Made by a program: the position numbers and the translations under genes
The notes under the pieces: generated by a model
Databases searched by the model: none
Seen by the model: the letters and a program-made list of their open reading frames with translations, nothing else
What the model was told of the DNA's origin: nothing
Origin: GWF2-38-69 sp965228125
GTDB lineage: Bacteria > Verrucomicrobiota > Lentisphaeria > Victivallales > GWF2-38-69
Assembly: GCA_965228125.1 (NCBI GenBank)
Contig: OZ245791.1
Coordinates: 3,017,561-3,081,560 of the forward strand
Length of the DNA: 64,000 nt
Direction of reading: 5' to 3'
In this document: one piece after another, positions 1 to 8,400 of the stretch
How the letters are laid out: every line of letters starts with the position of its first letter
Position numbering within the stretch: position 1 is the first letter of the stretch

Positions 1-587
1 TCCGCTGTGATAACATCGTCTCCAAGCATTATTTGCGCATAGTTGCCTTCAGAAACTATCTGTACAGAACTTATATCCTCATGTGTGGATAAATAGTCAG
101 TTATTTGTGCTATCCCGCTTTCAGAAGAGTCAAGATAAACCACTTCTGCATTTTGATCTAAAGAAGCCACTATCGTATCAGCATCTTTTACTAAAGCATC
201 TATGAATACCACTTCATGGGAAGATTGTAAATCTGAACTCCCTGAATCTGTTGATAGCAGTTCTGAATTGTCAGGTGTGGCAAGGATGTTTTCGCCGTCG
301 GTTGTGGCATCATACGTTCCGATTATGGTGTCAATGAAAATCTGGGTTTGGTCGGTACTGCTATATGTTGATGGCTGGGAGCTGTCAGTTGCCGGGGTAG
401 AGGAGTCGGGATTCGGCGTTTGGGTATCTGAGCTCGAATTTTGGGAGTCAGCATCTCCAGAATTGCTGTCTGCGCTGTCGGCAACGTTTGTGTCAGAAGT
501 CTGCATTTCAGCGACGACCGCTTCGGCTGTTGCTACGGCAGCAGCCCCGTCAAAGAGCACTCTTGGTTCCAGTTCGTATATTGCCAT
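1..587 (-). CDS. LEPR-xLL / DUF4347 large surface-type protein (N-terminal part)
   Basis: This reading frame is open from an ATG at 587 to the window edge, so at least 195 residues are present and the C-terminus is missing. A GGTGGGG ribosome site lies just upstream of the ATG. Residues 6-14 read LEPRVLFDG, the LEPR-xLL signature found at the extreme N-terminus of very large secreted or adhesin-like proteins. A low-complexity Ser/Asp/Thr/Pro/Gln linker follows (about residues 35-90). Next comes a DUF4347-like segment (from about residue 137) with EVVFID, EVVYLD and GIAQI, as expected for that domain. Established knowledge links this pair to giant repetitive extracellular proteins. Adhesion or export is inferred here, since the body of the protein is not visible. 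The plus-strand open frame over the same bases is a shadow. Confidence 0.8.
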   Translation of the reverse strand, partial: MAIYELEPRVLFDGAAAVATAEAVVAEMQTSDTNVADSADSNSGDADSQNSSSDTQTPNPDSSTPATDSSQPSTYSSTDQTQIFIDTIIGTYDATTDGENILATPDNSELLSTDSGSSDLQSSHEVVFIDALVKDADTIVASLDQNAEVVYLDSSESGIAQITDYLSTHEDISSVQIVSEGNYAQIMLGDDVITA

Positions 588-760
588 ATCCCCACCTGAT
601 TTAAAATTTTAGATTTTGAAATCTGCAATCAACAATTTTTAACCTGTTTTTTTTTTATTTTTCACTTAAATCCTGACTAGCGAAAAGTTTATATCATCTT
701 ATTATCCATATACCTATCTATATATATAATATCATAAATAATAAGTATTGTGAAATACAA
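588..760. other. AT-rich intergenic spacer
   Basis: This is the upstream region of the minus-strand LEPR gene, extending to the target duplication of the ISL3 element. It is very AT-rich, with a T-tract at about 648-663. I see no gene and no convincing regulatory structure beyond the ribosome site next to 587. Confidence 0.5.
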
Positions 761-853
761 AATTCATAGGCTCTTCGTCAAAAAGTGGGGCAAGGCAGTT
801 GCTCATAGTATAATTATGAGTAACCAAACAACACAATTACACGGAGAAGAGTC

Positions 854-2032
854 ATGCCCCTTGGAGAAATTATAGTAGGGATACCTGGCTTTAAAACAAG
901 CAGTTATCGTTACGAAGGCAAAAACATAATTATCAAAACCAACTACACTGGAAAGGCAATATGCCCACACTGTGGATGCGCTTTTTTAAGGCTTAAGGAT
1001 CAAAAGACAAGGAGAGTCAGACATGGGACGATATTGTCCCATAACAGTTATTTGGAGCTCAAAAGCAGGAAATATCGCTGTCTGAGATGCGACAGGTATT
1101 TCAATGAACGATTGCCAGGAATACTTCCGTACAAGAGAAGCACAGAAAAATTCAGAAATGAAGTGTTCCGGGACCATCAGGATGGGATATGCCAGAAGAC
1201 GCTTAGGAACAGATTAAGAATAAGCCATTCCACAATAGAAAGATGGACTCATGATTATCTTGGGTTGAAGGTATCAAAAAGCAATAATTACCCTTGCCCT
1301 TCAGTAATAGGCATTGATGAACACTTTTTTACTAAGAAAAAAGGATATGCAACTACGATATGCGACCTTAAAAACAGAAGAGTATATGATGTTACACTAG
1401 GCAGGTCAGAAAATGCTCTTGAACCATATATGAACAGCCTGAAAGGTAAAGAACGGGTCACGGTCGTAGTGATGGATCTTTCAGAGGCATATAAGAAAAT
1501 AGCCCTTAAGCATTTTTCAAATGCGAAAATAGTAGCTGACAGATTTCATGTAGTAAGATTGATAAACCATCATTTTCTCAGAGTCTGGCAGCAGATAGAT
1601 CCCAGAGGGAGAAAGAACAGAGGGCTGCTCTCTCTGATGAGAAGGCATGAACATAATCTTTCAGAAAAGCAAAAAATGAGGCTCGATGCGTACCTTGAAG
1701 CAAATCAACCTATGAAAAGGATTTACTTTTTTAAACAAGAACTCACAAAGCTAATGCTTATAAAGAATGTAACTAAAAGAAAGGCCAGAGAGCTCCTTCC
1801 AAAGTTCCTTAGTATGATAGAAGAACTTAAATATTGTAAACTCGAAAGTCTTGAAACACTGGGAAATACCCTTGATCTATGGAAAGTGGAGATAGTAAGG
1901 ATGTGGAGGTTTACAAGGACTAATTCTATAACAGAAGGCTTCCATACGAAGATGGAAATGATATCAAGAAGAGCATTCGGTTTCAGAAATTTTGAAAACT
2001 ATCGTTTGAGAGTCAGAGCTTTATGCGCTTAA
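854..2032 (+). CDS. ISL3-family transposase
   Basis: This 392-residue DDE transposase moves the ISL3 element. A zinc-finger-like N-terminal segment has CPHCGC near residue 37 and a second CLRC near residue 76, followed by an HTH-like stretch. The catalytic core is recognisable from VIGIDEHFF (about residue 150), VVMDLSEAY (about 206) and the C-terminal signature SITEGFHTKMEMISRRAFG with FENYRLRV at the end. The length is usual for the family, and the frame is intact with its ATG 61 bp inside the left terminal repeat. The protein looks functional. Because the right terminal repeat is split by IS110, the element itself is probably immobile as it stands. Confidence 0.93.
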   Translation: MPLGEIIVGIPGFKTSSYRYEGKNIIIKTNYTGKAICPHCGCAFLRLKDQKTRRVRHGTILSHNSYLELKSRKYRCLRCDRYFNERLPGILPYKRSTEKFRNEVFRDHQDGICQKTLRNRLRISHSTIERWTHDYLGLKVSKSNNYPCPSVIGIDEHFFTKKKGYATTICDLKNRRVYDVTLGRSENALEPYMNSLKGKERVTVVVMDLSEAYKKIALKHFSNAKIVADRFHVVRLINHHFLRVWQQIDPRGRKNRGLLSLMRRHEHNLSEKQKMRLDAYLEANQPMKRIYFFKQELTKLMLIKNVTKRKARELLPKFLSMIEELKYCKLESLETLGNTLDLWKVEIVRMWRFTRTNSITEGFHTKMEMISRRAFGFRNFENYRLRVRALCA

Positions 2033-2060
2033 TTAACGTTGCCCCACTTGTAAGTTAGTG

Positions 2061-2357
2061 GCCTGTGATAAACAGGCAAAAGAGAGATCAAGTATTAGTA
2101 GTGATTTCTTTTTGTTAACTTTTTCTTTACAGAAGCTGTTGATGATGTTAATAAATATATTTTCCGGTAAGGTTTCTTTCCTAGGGCACTTGGGAAGGAA
2201 TCGCAGAAGACGGAGTTGTGGCCCACTAAGGGAGTTTATTCAACATCCCGTCAACAAGATTTAACCCGTCTTCTGCTACCGTGTTCCGCCTGAAACCGGA
2301 CAGCCATCTTGGGTATTGAAACCCGGTTCAAAGGCAAGAATGGTTAGCGGACACAAT
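2061..2357 (+). ncRNA. Candidate IS110 bridge RNA
   Basis: The non-coding left end can fold into a 5' hairpin (GCCTGT/ACAGGC, 2062-2078) and two larger loops. The first has an 11-bp perfect stem (2203-2213 with 2266-2276) and a 52-nt loop. The second has an outer stem (2281-2289 with 2347-2354, one bulge) and an inner 6-bp stem (2294-2299 with 2323-2328). In the first loop, GGCCCACT (2220-2227) matches the left target GCCCCACT at 7 of 8. CGTCAACAAG (2249-2258) can pair with CTTGTTGGCG (3498-3507) at all 10 positions with one wobble. In the second loop, CCATCTTG (2304-2311) is identical to the right-end donor at 3494-3501. This target loop/donor loop order is that of known IS110 bridge RNAs. 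The 5' and 3' ends of the RNA are estimates. Confidence 0.8.
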
Positions 2358-2396
2358 TTTTAACATTACTACAAGTAACAAAAGAGGACAAGAAAA

Positions 2397-3458
2397 ATGG
2401 ATGAAAAAACTAACCAAAAGAATCTTAAGATCTGGTTCGGAGCTGATGTATCAAAAGCCACCTTTGATGTTAGCTTCTGCCTTACAGGAGAAAGAATAAA
2501 AGATATTTCCTCAATGCCAAAAGCATCTTTTAAAAGAACAAAGGAAGGAATTGAAGAATTCAAAGCCTGGGCTGTTAAGCAAATGGCAAATAAGAGATTG
2601 CAGGAAGAAGATGAATTTGGTTTTGTAATGGAAGCTACAGGTTCTTACTCTGTAATCCTAGCCACCTGGCTTTTTGAATTGTGTCCGAAATGCATTCCGG
2701 TAATAGCGGATCCTAAAAGCGCTAACGCTTACGGAAAGAGTCTAAGGATAAGAAACAAGACAGACAAAATGGATGCTGCAAAACTGGCAATGTACGGAGC
2801 TGAACGGAGTCCTTCTCCTTATGTTCAGCAGAGTAAAGAATACGACACAGTTAAAGAGCTTGTCCGTCAAAGAAAAGCTATGGTAAACATGTTGACTGCA
2901 GCTAAAGTACAGGCTCAGGAAGCAAGCCAGGTAAAAGCTATCATCAAGGTAAGGGAAAAAGTCATAAGGGATTTGGAAAGAAGTATTATAGGAATTGAAT
3001 CAGCAATTAAAAAACATATTAATGAATACCCTAATCTTAAAGAACAAGTCAAGATATTGACTTCAATTCCAGGAGTAGGTTTTATCGTAGCTTCTACCAT
3101 GATAGGAGAACTTGGAGATGTTCATAGATTCTCCTCATCCAAGAAAATAGCTGCATTTGCCGGAGTATCACCCAGGAGATATGAGTCAGGAACTTCCGTC
3201 AAGGGTCGAACTAGAATGTGCAAAGAAGGACAGGGAAGATTAAGGCAGGCTCTATATTTGACTGCAATGAGCTCCACAAGAGGAAATAATGGTTTTGCCA
3301 GATTCTATGTAATGCTCGTTGCAAAAGGTAAAACTAAGATGTCTGCATTAGGGGCTGTAATGCGAAAAATGATTTGCGTAATGCGTAGACTTATTATAGC
3401 AAAATCTCTTTATAACGATTCTTTAGTGTCACCAATTCTGGAAGTAGGAAATTGTTAA
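2397..3458 (+). CDS. IS110-family transposase (DEDD recombinase)
   Basis: This 353-residue recombinase has the two expected parts. The N-terminal RuvC-like DEDD domain shows GADVSKATFDV (first Asp near residue 16), FVMEATGSYS (Glu near 79) and NKTDKMDA (Asp pair near 121-124). The C-terminal Transposase_20 domain shows SIPGVGFIVA (about 222), FAGVSPRRYESG (about 254) with the conserved serine context SGTSVKGR, then GQGRLRQALY. The frame is intact. It is known that such proteins use a bridge RNA encoded in the element to choose target and donor. The candidate RNA lies directly upstream in the same orientation. An AGAGGA stretch about 11 bp before the ATG may serve as its ribosome site. Confidence 0.95.
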   Translation: MDEKTNQKNLKIWFGADVSKATFDVSFCLTGERIKDISSMPKASFKRTKEGIEEFKAWAVKQMANKRLQEEDEFGFVMEATGSYSVILATWLFELCPKCIPVIADPKSANAYGKSLRIRNKTDKMDAAKLAMYGAERSPSPYVQQSKEYDTVKELVRQRKAMVNMLTAAKVQAQEASQVKAIIKVREKVIRDLERSIIGIESAIKKHINEYPNLKEQVKILTSIPGVGFIVASTMIGELGDVHRFSSSKKIAAFAGVSPRRYESGTSVKGRTRMCKEGQGRLRQALYLTAMSSTRGNNGFARFYVMLVAKGKTKMSALGAVMRKMICVMRRLIIAKSLYNDSLVSPILEVGNC

Positions 3459-3478
3459 GAATTATGTTAATAACTCAT

Positions 3479-3484
3479 TTGACA
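3479..3484 (+). promoter_or_regulatory. Outward -35 box at the IS110 right end (junction promoter half)
   Basis: A perfect TTGACA lies in the short right end, pointing outward. In a circular intermediate joined at the CT core, it would stand 17 bp from TAAGTT at 2051-2056 in the left end. That creates a sigma-70-type promoter reading into the bridge RNA. Reconstitution of a promoter at the right-end/left-end junction is established for IS110 elements. The -10 half is only a partial consensus match. Confidence 0.6.
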
Positions 3485-3585
3485 ATCAACACACCATCTT
3501 GTTGGCGTAGAGCCAATTCATATAGCTTGCTATCTGTTTTTTTGCTAGTATGAAATAATTCGTTTCCAGGTACGATTCAATTTCG

Positions 3586-3655
3586 CTTAACTTTGAAAAC
3601 TATAGATTGAGAGTCAGAGCGTTATGTGTTTAATTGAAACTGCCCCCCATTTGTA
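3586..3655 (+). pseudogene. 3' relic of a second ISL3-type element
   Basis: This short stretch encodes LNFENYRLRVRALCV followed by a stop. It closely resembles the last residues of the intact ISL3 transposase that ends at 2032. It is followed by a diverged terminal-repeat core, ACTGCCCCCC (about 3640-3650). The 5' part of that element is absent. It lies about 20 bp from the 3' end of the tRNA-Ser gene, so this spot has received ISL3 elements more than once. The divergence from the intact copy shows it is an older, different insertion. Confidence 0.75.
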
Positions 3656-3673
3656 GGAGGAGAGGCGAAAGAG

Positions 3674-3763
3674 TGGCGGAGAGATAGGGATTCGAACCCT
3701 AGGTAGAGTTACCCCTACACAACATTTCCAATGTTGCGCCTTCGACCGCTCGGCCATCTCTCC
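3674..3763 (-). tRNA. tRNA-Ser (anticodon GGA)
   Basis: Read on the minus strand, the gene forms a 7-bp acceptor stem (GGAGAGA with TCTCTCC), discriminator G, and an encoded CCA end at 3674-3676. The D-loop has GCCGAGCGGTCGAAGG. The anticodon loop has GGA between CATT and AATG, which identifies serine UCC/UCU decoding. A long variable arm, diagnostic for tRNA-Ser, is followed by a normal T-loop GGTTCGAATCC. The 90-nt length fits this class. Confidence 0.96.
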
Positions 3764-3840
3764 GTAAAAGAAGCTGGAAAGGCACTAATTTATATGGTTC
3801 GAAGAAAATGGCAAGCGCCAGAATTCTTAAAGCTCTTAAT

Positions 3841-3872
3841 TATTCTTATTGCAAATATATTTGATAAGAATA
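3841..3872. promoter_or_regulatory. Palindrome upstream of gdhA (candidate operator)
   Basis: A 9-bp perfect inverted repeat, TATTCTTAT...ATAAGAATA, encloses a second palindromic core, CAAATATATTTG. Together they make a nearly symmetric 32-bp site about 75 bp before the gdhA start. The position suits a dimeric regulator binding site. An A/T hairpin with no T-tract makes a terminator less likely. No regulator can be named. Confidence 0.45.
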
Positions 3873-3946
3873 GTTGCTTAACTAAAAAGAAAGAATAGAA
3901 TAATGCGTGGGTTGGTTTTAGAAACTATAAAACAAAGGAGATGAAA

Positions 3947-5284
3947 ATGTACGAACTAAATAGGTTCATGGCAGAACTGGAAAGGAAAAATCCAGCGCAG
4001 CCGGAATTCATACAGGCTGCAAAAGAAGTTATCGAGACAGTTATTGACTTTGTTAATGAAAATCCTCGCTATGTAAGCGAAAAAATTCTGGAAAGAATAA
4101 CTGAACCAGACAGAGTTATCAGTTTTAAGGTTGAGTGGGAAGATGATAATGGTGATGTTCAGGTAAATAAAGGTTATCGTGTTCAATTTAATAATGCTAT
4201 AGGGCCATATAAGGGCGGTTTGAGATTCCATCCTAGCGTAACTTTAGGAACTTTGAAGTTTTTGGGATTTGAGCAAATTTTCAAAAACAGCTTGACTACA
4301 CTGCCTATGGGCGGAGCCAAGGGCGGTTCTGATTTTAATCCTAAAGGCAGATCAGATTCTGAAATTAAGAGATTTTGCAGATCTTTCATGACTGAACTTC
4401 AAAAATACATTGGACCTGAAACAGACGTCCCTGCCGGAGACATAGGCGTTGGCGGAAGAGAAATCGGATTCATGTACGGTCAGTATAAAAGGTTGAGGGA
4501 TGAAAATACCGGCGTTCTGACAGGTAAAGGCATTAACTGGGGCGGATCCCTAATCAGGCCTGAAGCTACAGGTTATGGTTCAGTTTATTATGCTGAAGAA
4601 ATGCTGAAAGTGCAGAAAGATACCATCAAAGGCAAAAGAGTTGCTGTATCTGGTTTTGGCAATGTTTCCTGGGGGGTATGTCTGAAGGCATCTGAGCTTG
4701 GCGCCAAAGTTATCGCAATATCCGGCCCTGATGGATATGTCCTTGATGAAAGCGGAGTAAATACTCAGGAAAAATGGGATTACTTGTTGGAACTCAGAGC
4801 CTCCAATAATGATGTGGTAGAACCTTATGCCAAAAAATTCGGCGCTAAATTCTTTGCTGGGAAAAAACCATGGGAACTTAAAGTTGATATGGCATTCCCA
4901 TGCGCTTTCCAGAATGAACTGAACGTGAATGATGCCAAAGCTCTTATAGCTAACGGTTGTAAATATGTTATCGAAACATCTAACATGGGATGTACCGCCG
5001 AAGCTGTGACAGAATTTCATCAGGCAAAAGTCCTGTTTGCTCCAGGTAAAGCTGCCAATGCCGGTGGCGTTGCAACATCCGGCCTTGAGATGTGCCAGAA
5101 TGGAATGAAACTTTCATGGCCGAAAGAAGAAGTTGACCATAGGCTGAAACAAATTATGATAGCTATTCACGAGGCTGGTTTGAAATATGGCAAAAGAGCT
5201 GATGGATATATTGATTATGTCAAAGGTTCTAATATTGCCGGTTTCAAGAAGGTTGCTGATGCTATGCTGGATATAGGATACTAA
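3947..5284 (+). CDS. gdhA: NADP-type glutamate dehydrogenase
   Basis: This enzyme catalyses reductive amination of 2-oxoglutarate to glutamate, an ammonium assimilation route, in the cytoplasm. The 445-residue length matches the hexameric GdhA class. Motifs include GPYKGGLRFHPSV (about residue 85), PMGGAKGGSDF with the catalytic-lysine region (about 120), VPAGDIGVGGREIG (about 163) and the Rossmann GFGNVSWG (about 236). I prefer the ATG at 3947, because AAAGGAG lies 7 bp before it. The in-frame ATG at 3941 directly abuts that ribosome site. The gene stands alone, with a palindrome upstream and a strong terminator at 5322-5358. A second, unrelated glutamate dehydrogenase lies at 9739. Confidence 0.96.
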   Translation: MYELNRFMAELERKNPAQPEFIQAAKEVIETVIDFVNENPRYVSEKILERITEPDRVISFKVEWEDDNGDVQVNKGYRVQFNNAIGPYKGGLRFHPSVTLGTLKFLGFEQIFKNSLTTLPMGGAKGGSDFNPKGRSDSEIKRFCRSFMTELQKYIGPETDVPAGDIGVGGREIGFMYGQYKRLRDENTGVLTGKGINWGGSLIRPEATGYGSVYYAEEMLKVQKDTIKGKRVAVSGFGNVSWGVCLKASELGAKVIAISGPDGYVLDESGVNTQEKWDYLLELRASNNDVVEPYAKKFGAKFFAGKKPWELKVDMAFPCAFQNELNVNDAKALIANGCKYVIETSNMGCTAEAVTEFHQAKVLFAPGKAANAGGVATSGLEMCQNGMKLSWPKEEVDHRLKQIMIAIHEAGLKYGKRADGYIDYVKGSNIAGFKKVADAMLDIGY

Positions 5285-5321
5285 TTCTTTATCTATAAGT
5301 AAATAATATAAAGCAATTTCT

Positions 5322-5358
5322 GGCGCTCGAAACATAGGTTTGAGCGCCTGTTTTTTTT
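5322..5358 (+). terminator. Rho-independent terminator of gdhA
   Basis: A 7-bp stem, GGCGCTC/GAGCGCC, extends inward through AAAC/GTTT-type pairing and is followed by TG and eight T residues. It sits 38 bp after the gdhA stop. Confidence 0.9.
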
Positions 5359-5417
5359 GGGAATTACTGCTTATAGGAACGAAAATGAAAATCAGTAGAT
5401 TTTATTAGGTTTGCCTT

Positions 5418-8400
5418 TTATTGGACTGCCGGCTTGTAGATAATTCCTTTATTATGCCTTCCATCTATCTTTACAACGACCGGTTTCTGGAAGTGTACAT
5501 GGCGCACGTATTTATCTTCAAAGATTTCTTTCTGTTCATTAAGGAAGTCAACATCATAAAAGCCATCCTTATTGAAAGGATTAATAGTGAAATACCCTAC
5601 ACCGAAAGAAGTAAGGTTCTGGAAAAAGTGTGTGCCTTGGCTAGGATCAATCTGAAAGTTTTTGAATCCAGATTCAATAATGAGCCGGGCTGCCGATATT
5701 TGTGCCCATTTAACAGGTATTCCCAACCATGGGTCACTTGAACCCCAACGTCCAGGGCCAATTAAGATGTAGTTCTTATTCTGCTTAACAAACTGAGAGT
5801 TTATTTTTTCAACAGTTGCGGCTATGAGCTTTGTGTCAGCAGGGTCAAAAGTTGCCGGTTTAACATAAACAATATCAAAAATATTCTCTATGACACCATT
5901 ACCTAAAACTTGTTTGCTGTAAATAATTGTTTCCTCTTCCGAATGATGCTCCAAATTTATTTGGGTTTTTTCCTGGGTTTCGACTATTGGGCGGATTTGC
6001 AGGAAGTGAAAAACCTGAGGCTGTGCCTTTGAAGCATCAATATTGACTGAAAATTCTATTTCCACCTGATTATTCATTTCCTGTTGCCCGATTAATAACA
6101 GTTTCTGAAGGATATTTGCAAGAGGAAATATGTTTTGTTTGAGGATGCTGGAGAATGTGATAAGTTTTTTGCCGCCTTCGTGCATGCCATCGCGAAGAAC
6201 CTGATCGTGGTAATCGTAAGTGGATGCTACATATTTGAGAGCCTTATCATTTTCTGCTTGCTGAACGGTGAGTTTCTGAAGGTTAACAGTTTCTTCTACC
6301 GACGAATGAAATTTTTCAGGGTCAAGGTCAAGGGCGTAGAATTCCTTTTGGCTGTCTTTCATGGCAAATTCAGGATTAGAGAGTTGCAACACCTTTTTAG
6401 GATATTTTGGGCAAAACCTCAAAGAAATGCCGCCCTCAACAATTGTTTTTCCCAATCCGAAAGCGATGTTGGCAATACCGTCTTCGTATTTCTCCGGTTC
6501 AATAGGATAGAAATTAACTGAACGGGCTACTCCCGAAATAGTAGGGTAGAAGCGGTTCTCGTAGGCGCTGCCTGATATCTTTTGAATTACGACACCCATT
6601 TTTTCTTCATCTATCACATTGGAAGTGGCCGAGATATAAGCTTTGCTTTCCTTGAAGAACACCGAAGCGTAAACGCTTTTTATAGCCTGTTCAAGTTGGC
6701 TGTGCCTCACTTCTTCATTCTCATGGTTGTTTGGTATCATAAAAGTAGAATAAACTCCTGCAAAGGGCTGGTAATGACTGTCTTCCAGTAAACTCGAAGA
6801 TCTCACTGCCATAGGTGTCCTTATAGCATCACATATTTCTCTGATATAGTGTTTCATACGAGCAGGAGCTTGAGCCTTGCCGAAACGCTCAATGACTTGT
6901 TCATCACTTACATCCGAAATGGCAAATTCATAAAGATTATTTTCTTCCATAAACTCATCAAAAAGGTCGGTGGTAAGCACCATCGTCCTTGGGATGGAGA
7001 CTACTACATTGTCCCAGTTAAACATCAATTTGTATTTGTTTATAAATGAATCTATGAATGCTATCCCTCTGGCTTTGCCGCCGAGCTGCCCGTCGCCGAG
7101 ACGGGTAAATATTGCGTACTCGTCTATGTGGCTGGCAATAATACCGCGCCCCATGGTTTTCCTGTAATTGGCAATGGTATCTATCAGGTAGCTCCTGATT
7201 TCTTCAAGGTTATTAAAATCTTCTGTGCTTTTCTGAGCAAACAATTCGGCTATGGCAAATAAAGCCCTTGCTTTGAACCAGCGTGCAAAGTGATTGTTGG
7301 ATACATGATACATCAATGATTTTGCGCAGATATGTGAAATTTTAAACTGTAGCGAGGGCAGGTTGTTAGCCCTGTCTATCTCTTCGTCTCTTTCAGGATC
7401 TCTGAATACAAAGTCCCCAAAACCATAATTTTCCTTTATGTAGTGTTTTAGTTCAAACAACAAGTTTTTGGAGTATTTGTTAACAAAATTTATGCCAAGC
7501 TCTTTCATTAAAGGCTGATCCCAATCATCTGACGATTGCAGCAACAATGGGATTTGGGCTCCGCTTTCTCTTATAAGACGGGCTAGTTTAATGCCTGCTT
7601 CCTTATCCATTTTTCCCTGTCTGCTATAGGAAATATCGGAAATTACTCCTAGTAAATTATTCTTGTATTTTTGATAAAGTTCGACAGCATCTTCAAACGT
7701 TTTAGCCAGGAGAATTTTAGGGCGTGCTCTCATTCGAAGCATTTTCTGATGTTCATTGAGCCCTTCGGTCATCAATTCGCTGGTTTGGTCGAAAATAGCT
7801 TTGTAAATATTGGGCAGATAAGAGGAATAGTACCTGACAGAATCCTCCACCAATAAAATAGCCTGCACTCCTTTTTGGGTCACATCATAGTCGGCATTCA
7901 TTTTATCTTCCAACAGCTTGATGATAGCCAGAAGCAAACCAGTATTTCCCAGCCAGCAAAATACATAATCGATGGAGCTTAAATCTTCATTGGCCAGTTT
8001 AATGGACACTTCTCGTGAAAAATGAGTCAATGCGACAATCGGGATATTCGCATATCTGGTCTTTACTTTTTTTGCCATCTCAAATGCATCGATTTTTCCT
8101 ACGTTAAGCATAGTGACGACCAAATCGAACTTTTTCTTTTCAAGAAGCTCAAAGGCTTTTTCAGAGGAACTTGCCCTGGTAAACTGCGGGGGATAGCGAA
8201 GGTTTATAGATGCATATTCTAGGAAGATTTTTTCATTAATACGGCCATCTTCTTCAAGCATAAAGTAATCATAATTAGAGCAAATCAGAAGCACATTGAT
8301 GATGCGTTCCCGCATGAGGCTTTGATATAGAATATCGTTGAATTCATGTTTGTCAGTGGAGTAGAGTTCATTATAGTTGTGCTTCAGGTGTGAACTTAAA

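Larger units (their letters stand above)
2049..3499 (+). mobile_element. IS110-family element inserted in the ISL3 right terminal repeat
   Basis: The boundaries follow from the ISL3 repeat it interrupts. The left flank ends GCCCCACT (2041-2048) and the right flank resumes CTTGTTGGCG (3498-3507), sharing a CT core. With one copy of the core the element is 1451 bp. There are no terminal inverted repeats, as is usual for IS110. It has a long non-coding left end (about 350 bp before the transposase), a short right end (about 40 bp after it) and one DEDD transposase. This is the layout of the IS110 group proper, where the bridge RNA lies upstream of the transposase. The exact cut cannot be resolved within the shared CTTGT (2047-2051 and 3498-3502). 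Confidence 0.9.
769..3514 (+). mobile_element. ISL3-family insertion sequence, interrupted by an IS110 element
   Basis: The left terminal repeat is 769-793. Its right partner is split: 2037-2048 carries the inner part and 3498-3514 the outer part. When rejoined, the right repeat matches the left at 22 of 25 positions. The element is flanked by the 8-bp direct repeat AATTCATA at 761-768 and 3515-3522, the duplication size known for ISL3. Removing the 1451-bp IS110 insertion leaves an element of 1295 bp with one transposase gene. The structure fixes the order of events: ISL3 inserted first, then IS110 entered its right terminal repeat. Confidence 0.93.

Noticed and set aside
202..612. Plus-strand open frame over the LEPR/DUF4347 gene
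   Set aside because: The minus-strand frame carries LEPRVLFDG, DUF4347-like sequence and a ribosome site. The plus frame has none of these.
2058..2264. Open frame in the IS110 left end
   Set aside because: It lies in the structured bridge-RNA region, has no ribosome site, and its product is low complexity with no family signal.
3491..3507. Right-target pairing extending into ATCTTG as evidence for a different IS110 end
   Set aside because: The two extra paired bases (AT at 3496-3497) lie inside the element. The ISL3 repeat and its target duplication fix the junction at the CT.
4580..5020. Minus-strand frame within gdhA
   Set aside because: gdhA is certain on the plus strand and the antisense frame shows no motif.
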